A stretch of DNA of 64,000 nucleotides from Tupaia tana (lineage: Eukaryota > Chordata > Mammalia > Scandentia > Tupaiidae): the NCBI GenBank assembly GCA_026018925.1, contig JAKSZU010000003.1, positions 186,031,505-186,095,504 on the forward strand, read 5' to 3'. The translations under genes were made by a program, and so were the position numbers. Within the stretch, counting starts at the first letter, position 1. Every line of letters begins with the position of its first letter. Shown one piece after another: positions 15,001 through 26,300 of the stretch. The notes under the pieces are model-generated. The model had not been told where the DNA came from. It did no database searches and was given only the letters and a program-made list of their open reading frames with translations.

Positions 15001-16163
15001 TTAGGCAAATCCTTTCATCTCAGAGTCAGTACTCTCATTCACATTTTACTCATAAAATAACCCAAACAAAGAAGAAAAAAAAATAATTCAAGCCACTTTG
15101 CGGAGTTGTAATAAGATTCAAATAAGGTGATTTATATGCAAGCAACACAGAACTGCAAAGTAAGTGAATACTAAAGAGTTATTCTGAAATGGCTTATAGT
15201 AAGGGTTGGTTTATTTATTGTGGTTGGATAATAGTATATTCCTACCTCTTTACTTCTAAAAGATGAGGAAGCTTTTAAAACTAAAGCAGTAAGACACTCT
15301 CCCCACAGCTCTACGCCCCTGAAGCCTCACTGCCCCACGTCCTCACTTTGGTGACAGCATGCCGGGCATGATCAAGAACTCACTGTTTGGGAGCATAGAG
15401 ACTGGCCTTGGAAGGTCCTGAGCAAAGGGGACAAGGAAGAAGCCTCCTATGAGGAAAGAGCCTGTGAAGGACGCAAGTTTGCCATAGTGGAAGTGACAGA
15501 TAAGCCTGTGGATGAGGCTCTGTGCAAAGCAATGCCCAAGGTCATGAAGTATGTGGGGGTCACAATGACAAAGGAATTGGGTTATGGATGACAGTCTTTA
15601 TTTCCTTTGCAGTACTCCCCAGTGAAGATGGCTCCCTTCAGAAGACACTGAAAGTCTTGGTTCCAGATTCCAAATCAATTTCAAAGCAACCCTCTGATTC
15701 CCAGTGACCAAAGCATCAAGACTGAGGAGCGAGAGAGCATCACAGTCTAATCCATGCAGTTTGGTGATTATGTCAAGGAGGCAGACTACTTAGGTCACCC
15801 AGCTGTGCACTGCCATCAAGGGCACAGCTACCTACCAGAATGATGTCTACTTCTGCACAGGATATGACCCTCCCATGAAGCCCTATGGGCATTGCAATGA
15901 GATCTGGCTGATAAAGACATGAGTGACTCACTAAGCCAAGAACTTCCCTGGCCAAAAGCATCTTTCTCATTGAGCTAGAAAATTCTGTGGCAGACCAGAA
16001 AAATGCTAGCAGCATTTTCCCAGCTACCGGGATCACTAAAAACTGATGTTTCTAATTTATTGATTTTGTATTTTTGTTATTGGGGTGAAGATGTGATTTT
16101 AGTATGATCTTTCACTTGTGATTCTTACAGGAGCTCTGTCTAAAAAAGAAACTAAAACTAAAA

Positions 16164-16194
<31 letters not shown>

Positions 16195-19100
16195 CGAAGA
16201 AAAAAACTAAAGCAATAAAACAAAAATCAATTAATTCTGAATAAAAGACAAAAGCTAGGTGGTAAAGAACAGATCGGGACCAGCAGTTGGCGTAATGGCT
16301 ATGTCGCTGGATTCCCATGTAGTTGACCGTGGTTTAAACACACATGCGTGCCCAAGATCCTGAGAGGAAAATGGAGAAGGGACTGTGGTGTGGCCATCCC
16401 CCCTGGGGGATTATTTCTTGCTTTCTGTCTCTTTGTCTCTCTCTTTCTGGAGAGTGCATGCACCCTATAGCAAAAACCTCTCAAAAAAACAAAAACAGAA
16501 ACAGGAGATCAAATAAATTTAGATGGAGGGAAAAAACAAACAAACAAAAAAAACAAAAAAACACCTCTTGGTGTGACCAGCAGATGGCATAATGGTTACA
16601 TCACTGGACTCCCACGTAGTAGACCACAATTTGAGTCCTGGACCCAGTGGCTTAAAAACTCACACCAGAAGTATGTGCATGTGTGCCTAAAATCCCAAGA
16701 GGAGACTGGAGAAGAAGGGACTACAGAGTGGCAATCCCCAGTGATTTCTCACTTTCTCTCTGTCTCTCTGGTGTGAGCACACATGTCCTATAATAAAAAT
16801 CTCAACAAAACAAAAGAAAAACAAATAAACACTTCCTGTCTGTGGAAAGGAATAGCAAGTAAAAGGCAGTTCCTAACAATCTAGCAACTTAAATATGTAG
16901 GAAAAGAAAAACTGGACCAGCAAGTGGCATGGTGGTTAAGGTGTTAGATCCCACATGGCTAGCTCCACAATTTGAGTTCTAGACTCAATGACCTGTAAAA
17001 CACAGCAGGTGCTTGTGCATGTGTGCCCAAAATCCCAAGTAGGAGAATGAAGGAGAAGGGATTATGGTGTGGTGCAGTGTGGCCATCCTCCTGGGAGGGT
17101 AATTTCTCAGTTAGCATATACAGTTAGCATATACACCCTATGGCAAAAAAATCTAAAACAACAGCAAAAGAAACACACAGGTCTTAATCACATTATCATA
17201 TAGACATAATCTGGCGCATTCTCAGGTGAAACTTTCTTCTGCAGCACTCAGCAGCAAGACATGACATGAACTATATAATAAACTAGTATTTGACATTCTT
17301 AATTTTTTCAATAAAATTCAAGTTTGATAAATGTATTTTAGGTTAAAGTGATGAAACTTCTTATATCAGATATGTTTAGTTATTTGGCCCAAATAAAAAC
17401 TGTGTTTTGATAATAGGAAATTAAAACTTTTAAATGTTAGCACCTACAACATCCTTTTCCCCAAAGTCAATTCAGTTTCATGTTGAAAAAATATGCACAA
17501 ATTAGTTTTCACACATTGAGCAAGACAATTATTTTAATAATTCTAGGTATGTTCTATAATAAGATTATACTCCTTAGAAACTGTTATGTCTACTTTTCAA
17601 ATTCTACTGTGAAAAGACTGTAATTTGTTTTCATCATACTAGAACCACTATTTCCTTGAAATAGCAAATTTAAAGAACTGATATTGGAAACTTGCAGTTT
17701 CAGGGCAGTTAAATATGTTGAGTATGGTCTCAAATAACGGTCTGGTTTATGTTACCATGGCAGCACTTCCTTTCACTGTGTCTGCTCATGAACTATCAGA
17801 AACAGATAAAACTATGTATTTGCTAAACTATGTATTAGAGTCTATAGCAAAAAGGGACTTAATTTTAACTTCTCAACTAAAGACTTTACCTCTACATTAC
17901 TGGACTTATATGATGGAACACAAAGAATTCTAGAAATATTATTTTAAACTAGATTCACCTACAACAAAATAAATATTTTGTGCAATGGAAACAGGAAATG
18001 TGCCTTCTCTCATTTTGCCTTTTGGAACTCCAAGTCTTCTTTACTTAACTTGGTAGAGAACCACTAAAGATTTTGAAGAAATTAGAAACATTGTAAGAGC
18101 TGAACTTTAAAAAAATGTATCTTAAAGAAGTTGTAAAGAACAGATTAGCGAAAAGGAGGTAATGTTCACCATTTCTGAAATGTTTGCAGGTACCTGCCCT
18201 ATACATTTTAGTAGCGTTGCCCACCTTATCTATCTTTTCAGTGCTTTCAGAACCACTGAATTAAAAAAAAAAGAACTGATTAAAATTGTATTGCACTAGG
18301 CAATACATGTTTCTCAGTTAAAATCTAACAGTTAAAGTATTTCACTTGGGTTTTATACAAATTTAGAAAAATAGATGTGAGGAGAGTTGAGCCCTTCTCT
18401 GAGCAGACTCCTCATGGATACTGGGAACTAGATTTTTCAGGGAACAGGAGAAATGAAGATTTTCTACTCATAATTCAGCCTCCAGCAAGCAGAGCTAGTG
18501 TGGCAGGAGAGTTGAGCCCTTCTCTGAGCAGACTCCTCATGGATACTGGGAACTAGATTTTTCAGGGAACAGGAGAAATGAAGATTTTCTACTCATAATT
18601 CAGCCTCCAGCAAGCAGAGCTAGTGTGGCAGGAGAGTTGAGCCCTTCTCTGAGCAGACTCCTCATGGATACTGGGAACTAGATTTTTCAGGGAACAGGAG
18701 AAATGAAGATTTTCTACTCATAATTCAGCCTCCAGCAAGCAGAGCTAGTGTGGTAGGGAGCCCCTCTGGCCTTCTATCTCTGTCACTGTGTCTCTGAGGT
18801 CTCTGTCTCTCTCTGCTCCTGTCTCCTCATCTTTGTTTTTTGATAATTTTTCCTTTTTATGATTTTTTTAAAGGCAAAGTTTTTCTCTGGCGCTCTGCTC
18901 CTCCCATTGTTTTGTTAATAATCCCTTCTGCTTCTTCCTCCCAGGCAGGAGAGTTGAGCCCTTCTCTGAGCAGACTCCTCATGGATAGTGGGAACTAGCG
19001 CGCCGCGCGGTTTTCTGTTTTGTGATTTTTTTCTTTAAAAAAAAAAAACAAGAAAGAAAAGTAATTACAATTTTTTTATTTTTTTGTCTTTTTTTCTCTC

Positions 19101-22100
19101 TTTTTGTTGTTGTTTCTCTCTCTCTTTTTCATTTTCCTTTTTCTTGTATCTCCACCCAATATCTACTGAATCTGCTGCACCAGCGATCACAACAGAACGG
19201 CAAGCAGATTCTAGAACACCTCTGTCTGCTTGTTCCTGTACATTGAGGCTTAACTTCAAGAATTTGAAAGAAACACGCCATTCATCAGATGACAAGAAAT
19301 CACCGCCGGATCACGAGAAATATGGGAAAACGAGAAAATACCTCTCCTCCACGGGAAAAGAGTAACTCTTCTTCATCCACAAGCAGTTCGGTGAAAGTCA
19401 TGGAAATGTCTGATAAGGAATTTAGAGCATTCGTAATGTCGAAGCTAACAGAGATGGAAGAAAAGAGAGATAATGAACTGCTAAAGAGAAAGGAGAAAGA
19501 AGTTGCCGAGTTCCAGGAGATGAGGAAATTCTTGCAAGATCTAAAAGAGGAATTACACACTTTACAAAAGACTCAAACGGAACTGCTAGAGATGAAGGCT
19601 ATAATACAAGAAGTCAAAATCTCCCTAGAAAGTATTAAAAGCAGACTAGATCATTCAGAAAATAGAATCTCAGATGTAGAAGAGAAAATGGCTGGCTTAG
19701 AAAAATCCACCACGAAGACTGAGAAAATGGCTCAAAAATTTGAGAATGATATGCGAGAAGTACTGGATACCATCAAACGTCCAAATATCCGGATAATTGG
19801 CATTCCAGAAGGTGAAGAGACCCATAAGGGCATTGATAATCTATTCCATGAAATCCTGCAAGAAAACTTTCCAAACCTAGAGAGGCATTCAAAGATCCAG
19901 TCCCAGGAAATACAAAGGACTCCAAATAGAATCAACCCAAGAAGATCTTCTCCAAGACACATTATAGCCAGGTTGACCAAAACCGCAGACAAAGACAAGA
20001 TACTAAGATTGGCAAGAGAGAAACATCAAGTTACCTACAAAGGACATCCCATCAGGCTAACAGCAGATCTCTCATCGGAAACAATGCGAGCGAGGAGAGA
20101 ATGGGAAAATATATTCAAAGTGTTACGAGAGAAGCAATTTCAGCCAAGAATACTGTACCCGGCAAGATTATCTTTCAGGTGGGAAGAAAAGACAAGAACA
20201 TTCTCAGATAAACAAAACCTGAAAGAATTTACCAACACCAGACCAGATCTCCAAGAAGTTCTCAAGGGTGTGTTGTATCAAGAAAATTAAACACAGACAC
20301 ATGGAAATAAGAGTCCAAAAACTATGAAAGTGGCCAACTTAATCATAGGGACAAGTATGGAGTTGAATATTATATCCTAGAATTTAATCAGGAAAATTGA
20401 ACCAGAACAGAAGATAAAAGTACATGAGACTGATAGGTTCATACACCTACCATTTGAACAGAATCCTAACTTGTTTCCTGGCTTAAAGCAAAGTTCCTTG
20501 GCACTTCTTTGAGTTAAGTTAAAACTGGTTTTCTTAGTAGTAATGAGTGAACTCAACACTGAAAGTAGTTAGATTATGTCGGAAATTGTGTGACCAATGC
20601 AATGTGGGTGGGAAGGGAATGAAGGACAATTGTAGACACCAGAGGTGGTGTGAGAGGAGGGTGGGAAGGGACAGAAGGTCAGAAAGAAGGGTGGAAGTAA
20701 TTCTAGGAACTAGTAATGGAAAATTTTCTGTAATGTGCATGATTGTATCACTATACAGTGTGTACTGGATGGGAGATTGCATTTTGTATGCTGTGATGAA
20801 GCTTAGGGAAGGAATGTAAATTGAGTTACAAAAAGAAAAAAAGTTTCAGAAAAAAAAAATATATATATATACCTAATGACTGCAGTAGGATATGTAGCCA
20901 CAGCTAGGTGCTACTTTATAGGATGCGTAAAGTAAGACTTGTGTTCATGGAAATGTGGGTATCACCTGTGTTTGCTATGAGGGTATTCCGATTGATTAGG
21001 GTCTTTGGCGATACAATAATTGTGAGGAGAAAACAGTATAGAATGCAAACATAGATACCAGAGAGAGGAGAGTGGGAGATGGCAGAGGGTAAGAGATAGA
21101 GAATCAAGGATGGGGGGAAAAAAGCAAAACATACAGAAGACAAGATCATTTACTGACAATAACATGTTTGTTGATGTGCTTGATTGAGACAATATATAGT
21201 GTACTTTGGATGGAAAATAAATAAAATAAATAAATAAATAAATAAAATGAAAAAAAAAAAAATAGATGTCAGACATCAATGCTAACATTTTAAAACAAAG
21301 CTAAAATCAAACCAGAACGTGGTGGACTCTCACATGCCTAACCGCAGTTGGGACCCAGACCCGGTGGAACACCAGGCGTGGATGTGTGCATGTCCAAAAT
21401 CCCAAGGGGGAGAAGGGAAGCGAAGGGATTGCGGTGTAGCCATCTCTCCTAGCCATCTCCTTTCTCTGTCTCTTCGTAGGCAAGTGCATGCACCTTTATT
21501 ACAAAACCTAAAAAAGAGGGGAAAAAAAAAAAGAGTAAAGGTGAAATAAAAGTAATTTTCAAACTAAAATTGAAAGTATTCTTTATTAAAAGACCCTCAC
21601 TAAGGAAATCCTAAATGCATAAACAATGATAAACAATGATACTGGGGACTGGACAGTGGCTCAGTGATAAAACCAGAAACTGAGGCTGATCAGAAGGTTC
21701 CAGTTTGCACTGGAGACCACCTTGACTATGCTGGGTACATACGTGCCCATGATTCAGGGCTGGTTAAGGCTGGAGATAGACTGTAGCATCAAGACCCTGT
21801 TGGAGGTGTTGTCTCTCTGTCTCTTTCACTCATGGAAGATGATAAATATATATATTTTTTTAAAGAGAGAGGAATTAAAAGAAAAAAACACTGAAACTGG
21901 TAACTATACGGATAAATCTAGATTCAGAGAGAGTATATAAAATCATAATGAAATGCATAATGTGCAGCATTAAAAAACAAAAGTGAAGAGAACATTACCA
22001 AAGTAATAAAGGAAAAATAATGGGATGAAGTTGAAGTTTTGGTAGCGGATTTAAAACTAACAAAGATAAGGAGGGAAGGGGAGGAGATGTTTTCAACTGA

Positions 22101-22959
22101 ATTGTGTTACCCCCAAATTTCTAAGTTAAAGTTCTCCACCAACAATGTGACTGTACTTAGAAACAGGGCCTTTAAGAGGTAATTAAGGTTAAAGGAGGTC
22201 ATACAGTGGAGCCTTAATCCAACAGGACTGGTGTCCTCATGAAAGAAGAGAGACAGAAGGAGCAAGTGAGCACAGAGAAAAGGCCAGTGAGAAGGCATTC
22301 ACTCCAAGACAAGGAGAGAAGCCTCATAAGAAATCAACGCTGATGATACCTTGACCATCAATCTCTAGCCTCTGAAACTGTGAGAAAAACAAACAAACAA
22401 AAAACCTTCTGTTATTCAAGGTACCTAGACTGTGGTATTTTGCTATGGCAGCCTGGGCAGATGAATTACTAATACAGGACAGAACTAGGAAAAGCAAAAC
22501 AAAAAGTACAAAATAATATGGTAGAAATAAATAAAAATATTAGTAATTATAACAAACAAAAATGTCCTGATTTCTTCAATCAAAAGGTGAATTATAAACT
22601 GAGATTTTAAAATAAATCTGGATATATGCTATTCACAAAACAAAGACTTAAGGACAGAGTGGTTGAGAGATACACCAACCAAAAGAAAAATAGCACTTGA
22701 CGCCAAAAAGAATATTATTTGAGGGAACAGCAGTTAGCGTAATGGCGATGTCGCTGGACTCCCATGTAGTCGACCGCGGTTCGCATCCTGGACCCGGTGG
22801 CTTAAAACTCACGCCAGGTGCGTGTGTGTGCGTGCCCAAGATCCAGAGAGGAGAAGGGATTGCGGCATGGCCATCCCCCCTAAGGGGTGAATTCTCGCTG
22901 TCTCTCTGTCTCTGTCTGTCTGTCTGGCGAGCGCCACGCGCCCTATAGCAAAAACCTCT

Positions 22960-22998
<39 letters not shown>

Positions 22999-23350
22999 TA
23001 AACATGATTAACAAACAATTCAACAGACACAGAACATAACATCCAGCAAGTAGAGAACAAACATCCTCTACAGCGACTATATATTTATGAAGATCTGTTA
23101 TGTGCTAGACCATAAAGGAAGTGTAATACTTTTCAAAGGATCAGTACCTACCAAAAGTTAGTCATGTGGTGGTTAAGGTGGCTGAATCCCACACAGTCCA
23201 CTGCTCAGTTCATGTCCTGGACCTGGTGATTTGAAAAACAAGCTAGGCACATCTGCATGAGTGTCCCAAATCCCAAGAGAATGGAGAAGGGATTGTGGCA
23301 TGGCCATCCTCCCTAGGGAGTGATTTCTCACTTTCCTCTCTACCTCTCCC

Positions 23351-23391
<41 letters not shown>

Positions 23392-26300
23392 AAAAATTAA
23401 CTGGAAAATGTTTAATCTAAAGTTGTCGGAAAAGTCATGACACATTTTTACATAGAAAAATACATCATGACTTTTCTGATGATCCAATATTTAAAACATT
23501 ACTTAAAACCTATGACTCAAAGAAGAAATAGTAATGAAAGTTAATAGGTACTTAGAATAAATGATAATGAAATACAGAATACAACTTGGTATGCAACAAA
23601 AGTATCAGTTATAAAGAAATACATAGCTTGGGGCCAGCAGGTGGTGTGGTGGTTAAGGTGCTGGACTCCCACATGGTTGACTGCAGTTAGAGTCCCGGAC
23701 CTGGTGGCATGCTTTCTCACTTTCCCTTTCTCTCTTTCTGGTCAAATTACAAAATGGTAATAACAAATAAAATTAAATAAGTAAATAATTCTTTAAAAAA
23801 AGGAAATATATGGCTTTAAGTGATTATATTATAAAAAGGTGTATGTCTACCTTATGAAATAGAAAGGCAGAATAAACATATTTAACTACCTGAGTAACTA
23901 AGTATATATAAGGGGGGATTTTCAAAAAGTTTATGAAAAAAGAGAATTAAAGTACAAGTTTATTTTAGTACAAAAATTTTGAAATCTATGCATTTTTTTT
24001 TCATAACGTGTATATGACTTTATTTTAAAGATCCTTCACATATGCATTGATTTATTTCTAGGCTCTCTTTTCTCCATTGATTTTTTATCAATACTGGTGC
24101 TATTAATACCCTGTCTGGATTATTCTAAAATTTATATTAAATGTTGCTACTTATTATAAGGCTAATCTCCCATCTTGCTTTTCTCAAGGGTCTCGGCAAT
24201 TCTTAGCTCTTCGCATGTCCACATAAATTTTAAAATTAGCTTGCTGTTTGTAACAATATTCCACTCCTCCATATCTTATACCTTAAACTCTACTGAAATT
24301 GTTTGAAACTGCAGTGATCAATTAGGGAAGAACTGATATCTTACCATACAGAATCTCCATTCTTGGGTCTTTATGCCTATATAAAGGTTGTACATCTTTT
24401 CTTAGTTATTCTTATTTACTTCTTTTATAAATACTATCTTTTAAGTGTTTTCATTTTTCTAAATGATTACTACTAATACATAGAAATGCAACTGAATTTC
24501 TTAAATAATTGCTCTAACTAAATGATCCTGTTAAATTATTAATTCTAATAATATAACCATAGTGGATTTTTTTTATTGCCAAAGAAAGAGAGAGTGAGAC
24601 AGAGAGAAAATACCCCTCAATGAAGTATAGTCAAGCAGCAATCCTTTTCCTTCATCTCTCCATCCTATCAGGATTTTTTTTTTTTAGAGGTTTTTGCTAT
24701 AGGGCACGTGAGCTCGCCAGACAGACAGAGAGAGACAGAGAGACAGAAACTGAGAAATCACCCCCCCCCCGGGGGGGATGGCCACGCCGCAATCCCTTCT
24801 CCTCCATTCTCCTCTCGGGATCTTGGGCATGCACACACACGCGTCCAGCGTGAGTTTAAGCCACCGGGTCCGGGACTCAAACCGCGGTTGACTATATGGG
24901 AGTTCAGTGACATAGCCATTACGCTAACTGCTGGTTCCATCCTATCAGGATTTTGTAAACACACCTGGCATGCTTTTCAAGCCACTAGCACAGGGACTTA
25001 TACCGCAGATGGCTATGTTGAATACAGCTCCCTACACACAGGTCTTAACCACAGTGCTTACCACTGCACAAGCAGCCAGACCTACAGCAGATGTTTTTAC
25101 ATATACAATCTTACCATGTTAAAACAGCTTTGTTTTTTTCTTTTCTTTATACTTTTTCCTTCTTTCCTTACTGTACTCTACTTAAGACTCTCAATAAAAT
25201 ACAAAGAGATGTGGCAACAGAGGGTATAACAGTTTGTGTTAAGTAATAGATGTCATATGGCTTTTGTAGAGAAACTTTATCAGTTTAAGGAGGTTTCCTC
25301 TATTCCTAGATGATCAATAATTACTAGGTGAACAGATGTTGAATTTTTTTTTAAGAGAGATGTTTCCTAAAGTGCATTCATCGGAGAGACAGAATGAGAC
25401 AGAGAGACAAAAAGCAAGAAATCACCTAGAGGGGGATGAGTCCAGAAACATCACATTTACGCCATCTGCTGGTCCCTCAGCATGAGTTTTAAGCTGCCAG
25501 GTCCAGAACTTGAACCATGGTCAACTAATGGGAGTCCAGTGATGTAATCATTATACCATTTATTGGTCTCAGGTGTTGTATTTTAACAATACCTTTACTG
25601 CATCCTTAGAGATGATGACATGATTTTCCTCTTTTTATTTGTAATAACAGATTATATTAATTCATTTTCTTCTACTAAGTCAACCTCACGTTGTGGAATA
25701 ATTGAGTTTCAGAATGATATTCGTTACTTATACACTGCTAGATTCTGTTTCTTAATATTCTGCTTGAGACCTTTGCATCTACATCCATGAATAAGCCTTG
25801 GCTGTGACCTTCCACTTTCAATCTCTATCAAACTCTGGTATTAAAATTAGGCTAGGGCCAAACAATGGCACAGCAGTCACACAACTGGTCACCAGTCTTC
25901 TCTCTCTCTAAGTCGTATAGAAGAAATAACAAACTTAAGGAAATTAGGTTAGTTCCTTAAATAATTTGGGGAGTTTAATATTGGAGCTCTTTTCCTGTCA
26001 CCATTGGGCAAATCTTAGCTATAACCTACTTTGAACTTGAAGGAGTTTTGTTTTACTACTGACTCGATTTCTTCAGTTATTTTAGGATTTTTTATATTTT
26101 CTACTTTTCCCTCAGTTTTGCAAAGCTGTTTTTTCCTAGGTGCTGTTTTTTACTTTTCTTTTTGCCAGAAGGCATGTGCACTCACCACAGACAGAGAAAG
26201 AGAAGAAGAGAACACCTTCCAATAGGGCATGGTCAGTGTCACAATCCCTCCTCCATTTCTTCATTCCCAATAGGATTTTGGACACACACACATATATGCT

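Larger units (their letters stand above)
18379..21257 (+). mobile_element. Complete ORF2-less L1 derivative (HAL1-like)
   Basis: A 2.9-kb insertion bounded by the target duplication AAAAATAGATGT (18367-18378 and 21258-21269), starting with A's as expected for L1 endonuclease. Order: three 125-bp monomers, a T/C-rich 5' UTR with a partial fourth monomer, an intact L1 ORF1 (19289-20290), about 950 bp of 3' region, and an AAATAAATAAA plus A tail. No ORF2 sequence lies between the ORF1 stop and the tail. Because both ends and the duplication are present, this is not a 5'-truncated or simply interrupted L1. The known parallel is the half-L1 (HAL1) class, which encodes only ORF1 and borrows the ORF2 protein in trans. 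A deletion after insertion is the alternative. Confidence 0.88.

Noticed and set aside
15359-15920. Functional HEBP1-like gene
   Set aside because: Intronless, with frameshifts and stops, flanked by a target duplication, so a processed pseudogene.
18381-18755. CRISPR-like or satellite repeat array
   Set aside because: Units are 125 bp, contiguous without spacers, and sit at the 5' end of a retrotransposon in a mammalian intron.
19065-20290. Minus-strand ORFs across the L1 ORF1
   Set aside because: Shadows of the plus-strand ORF1, with no family resemblance.
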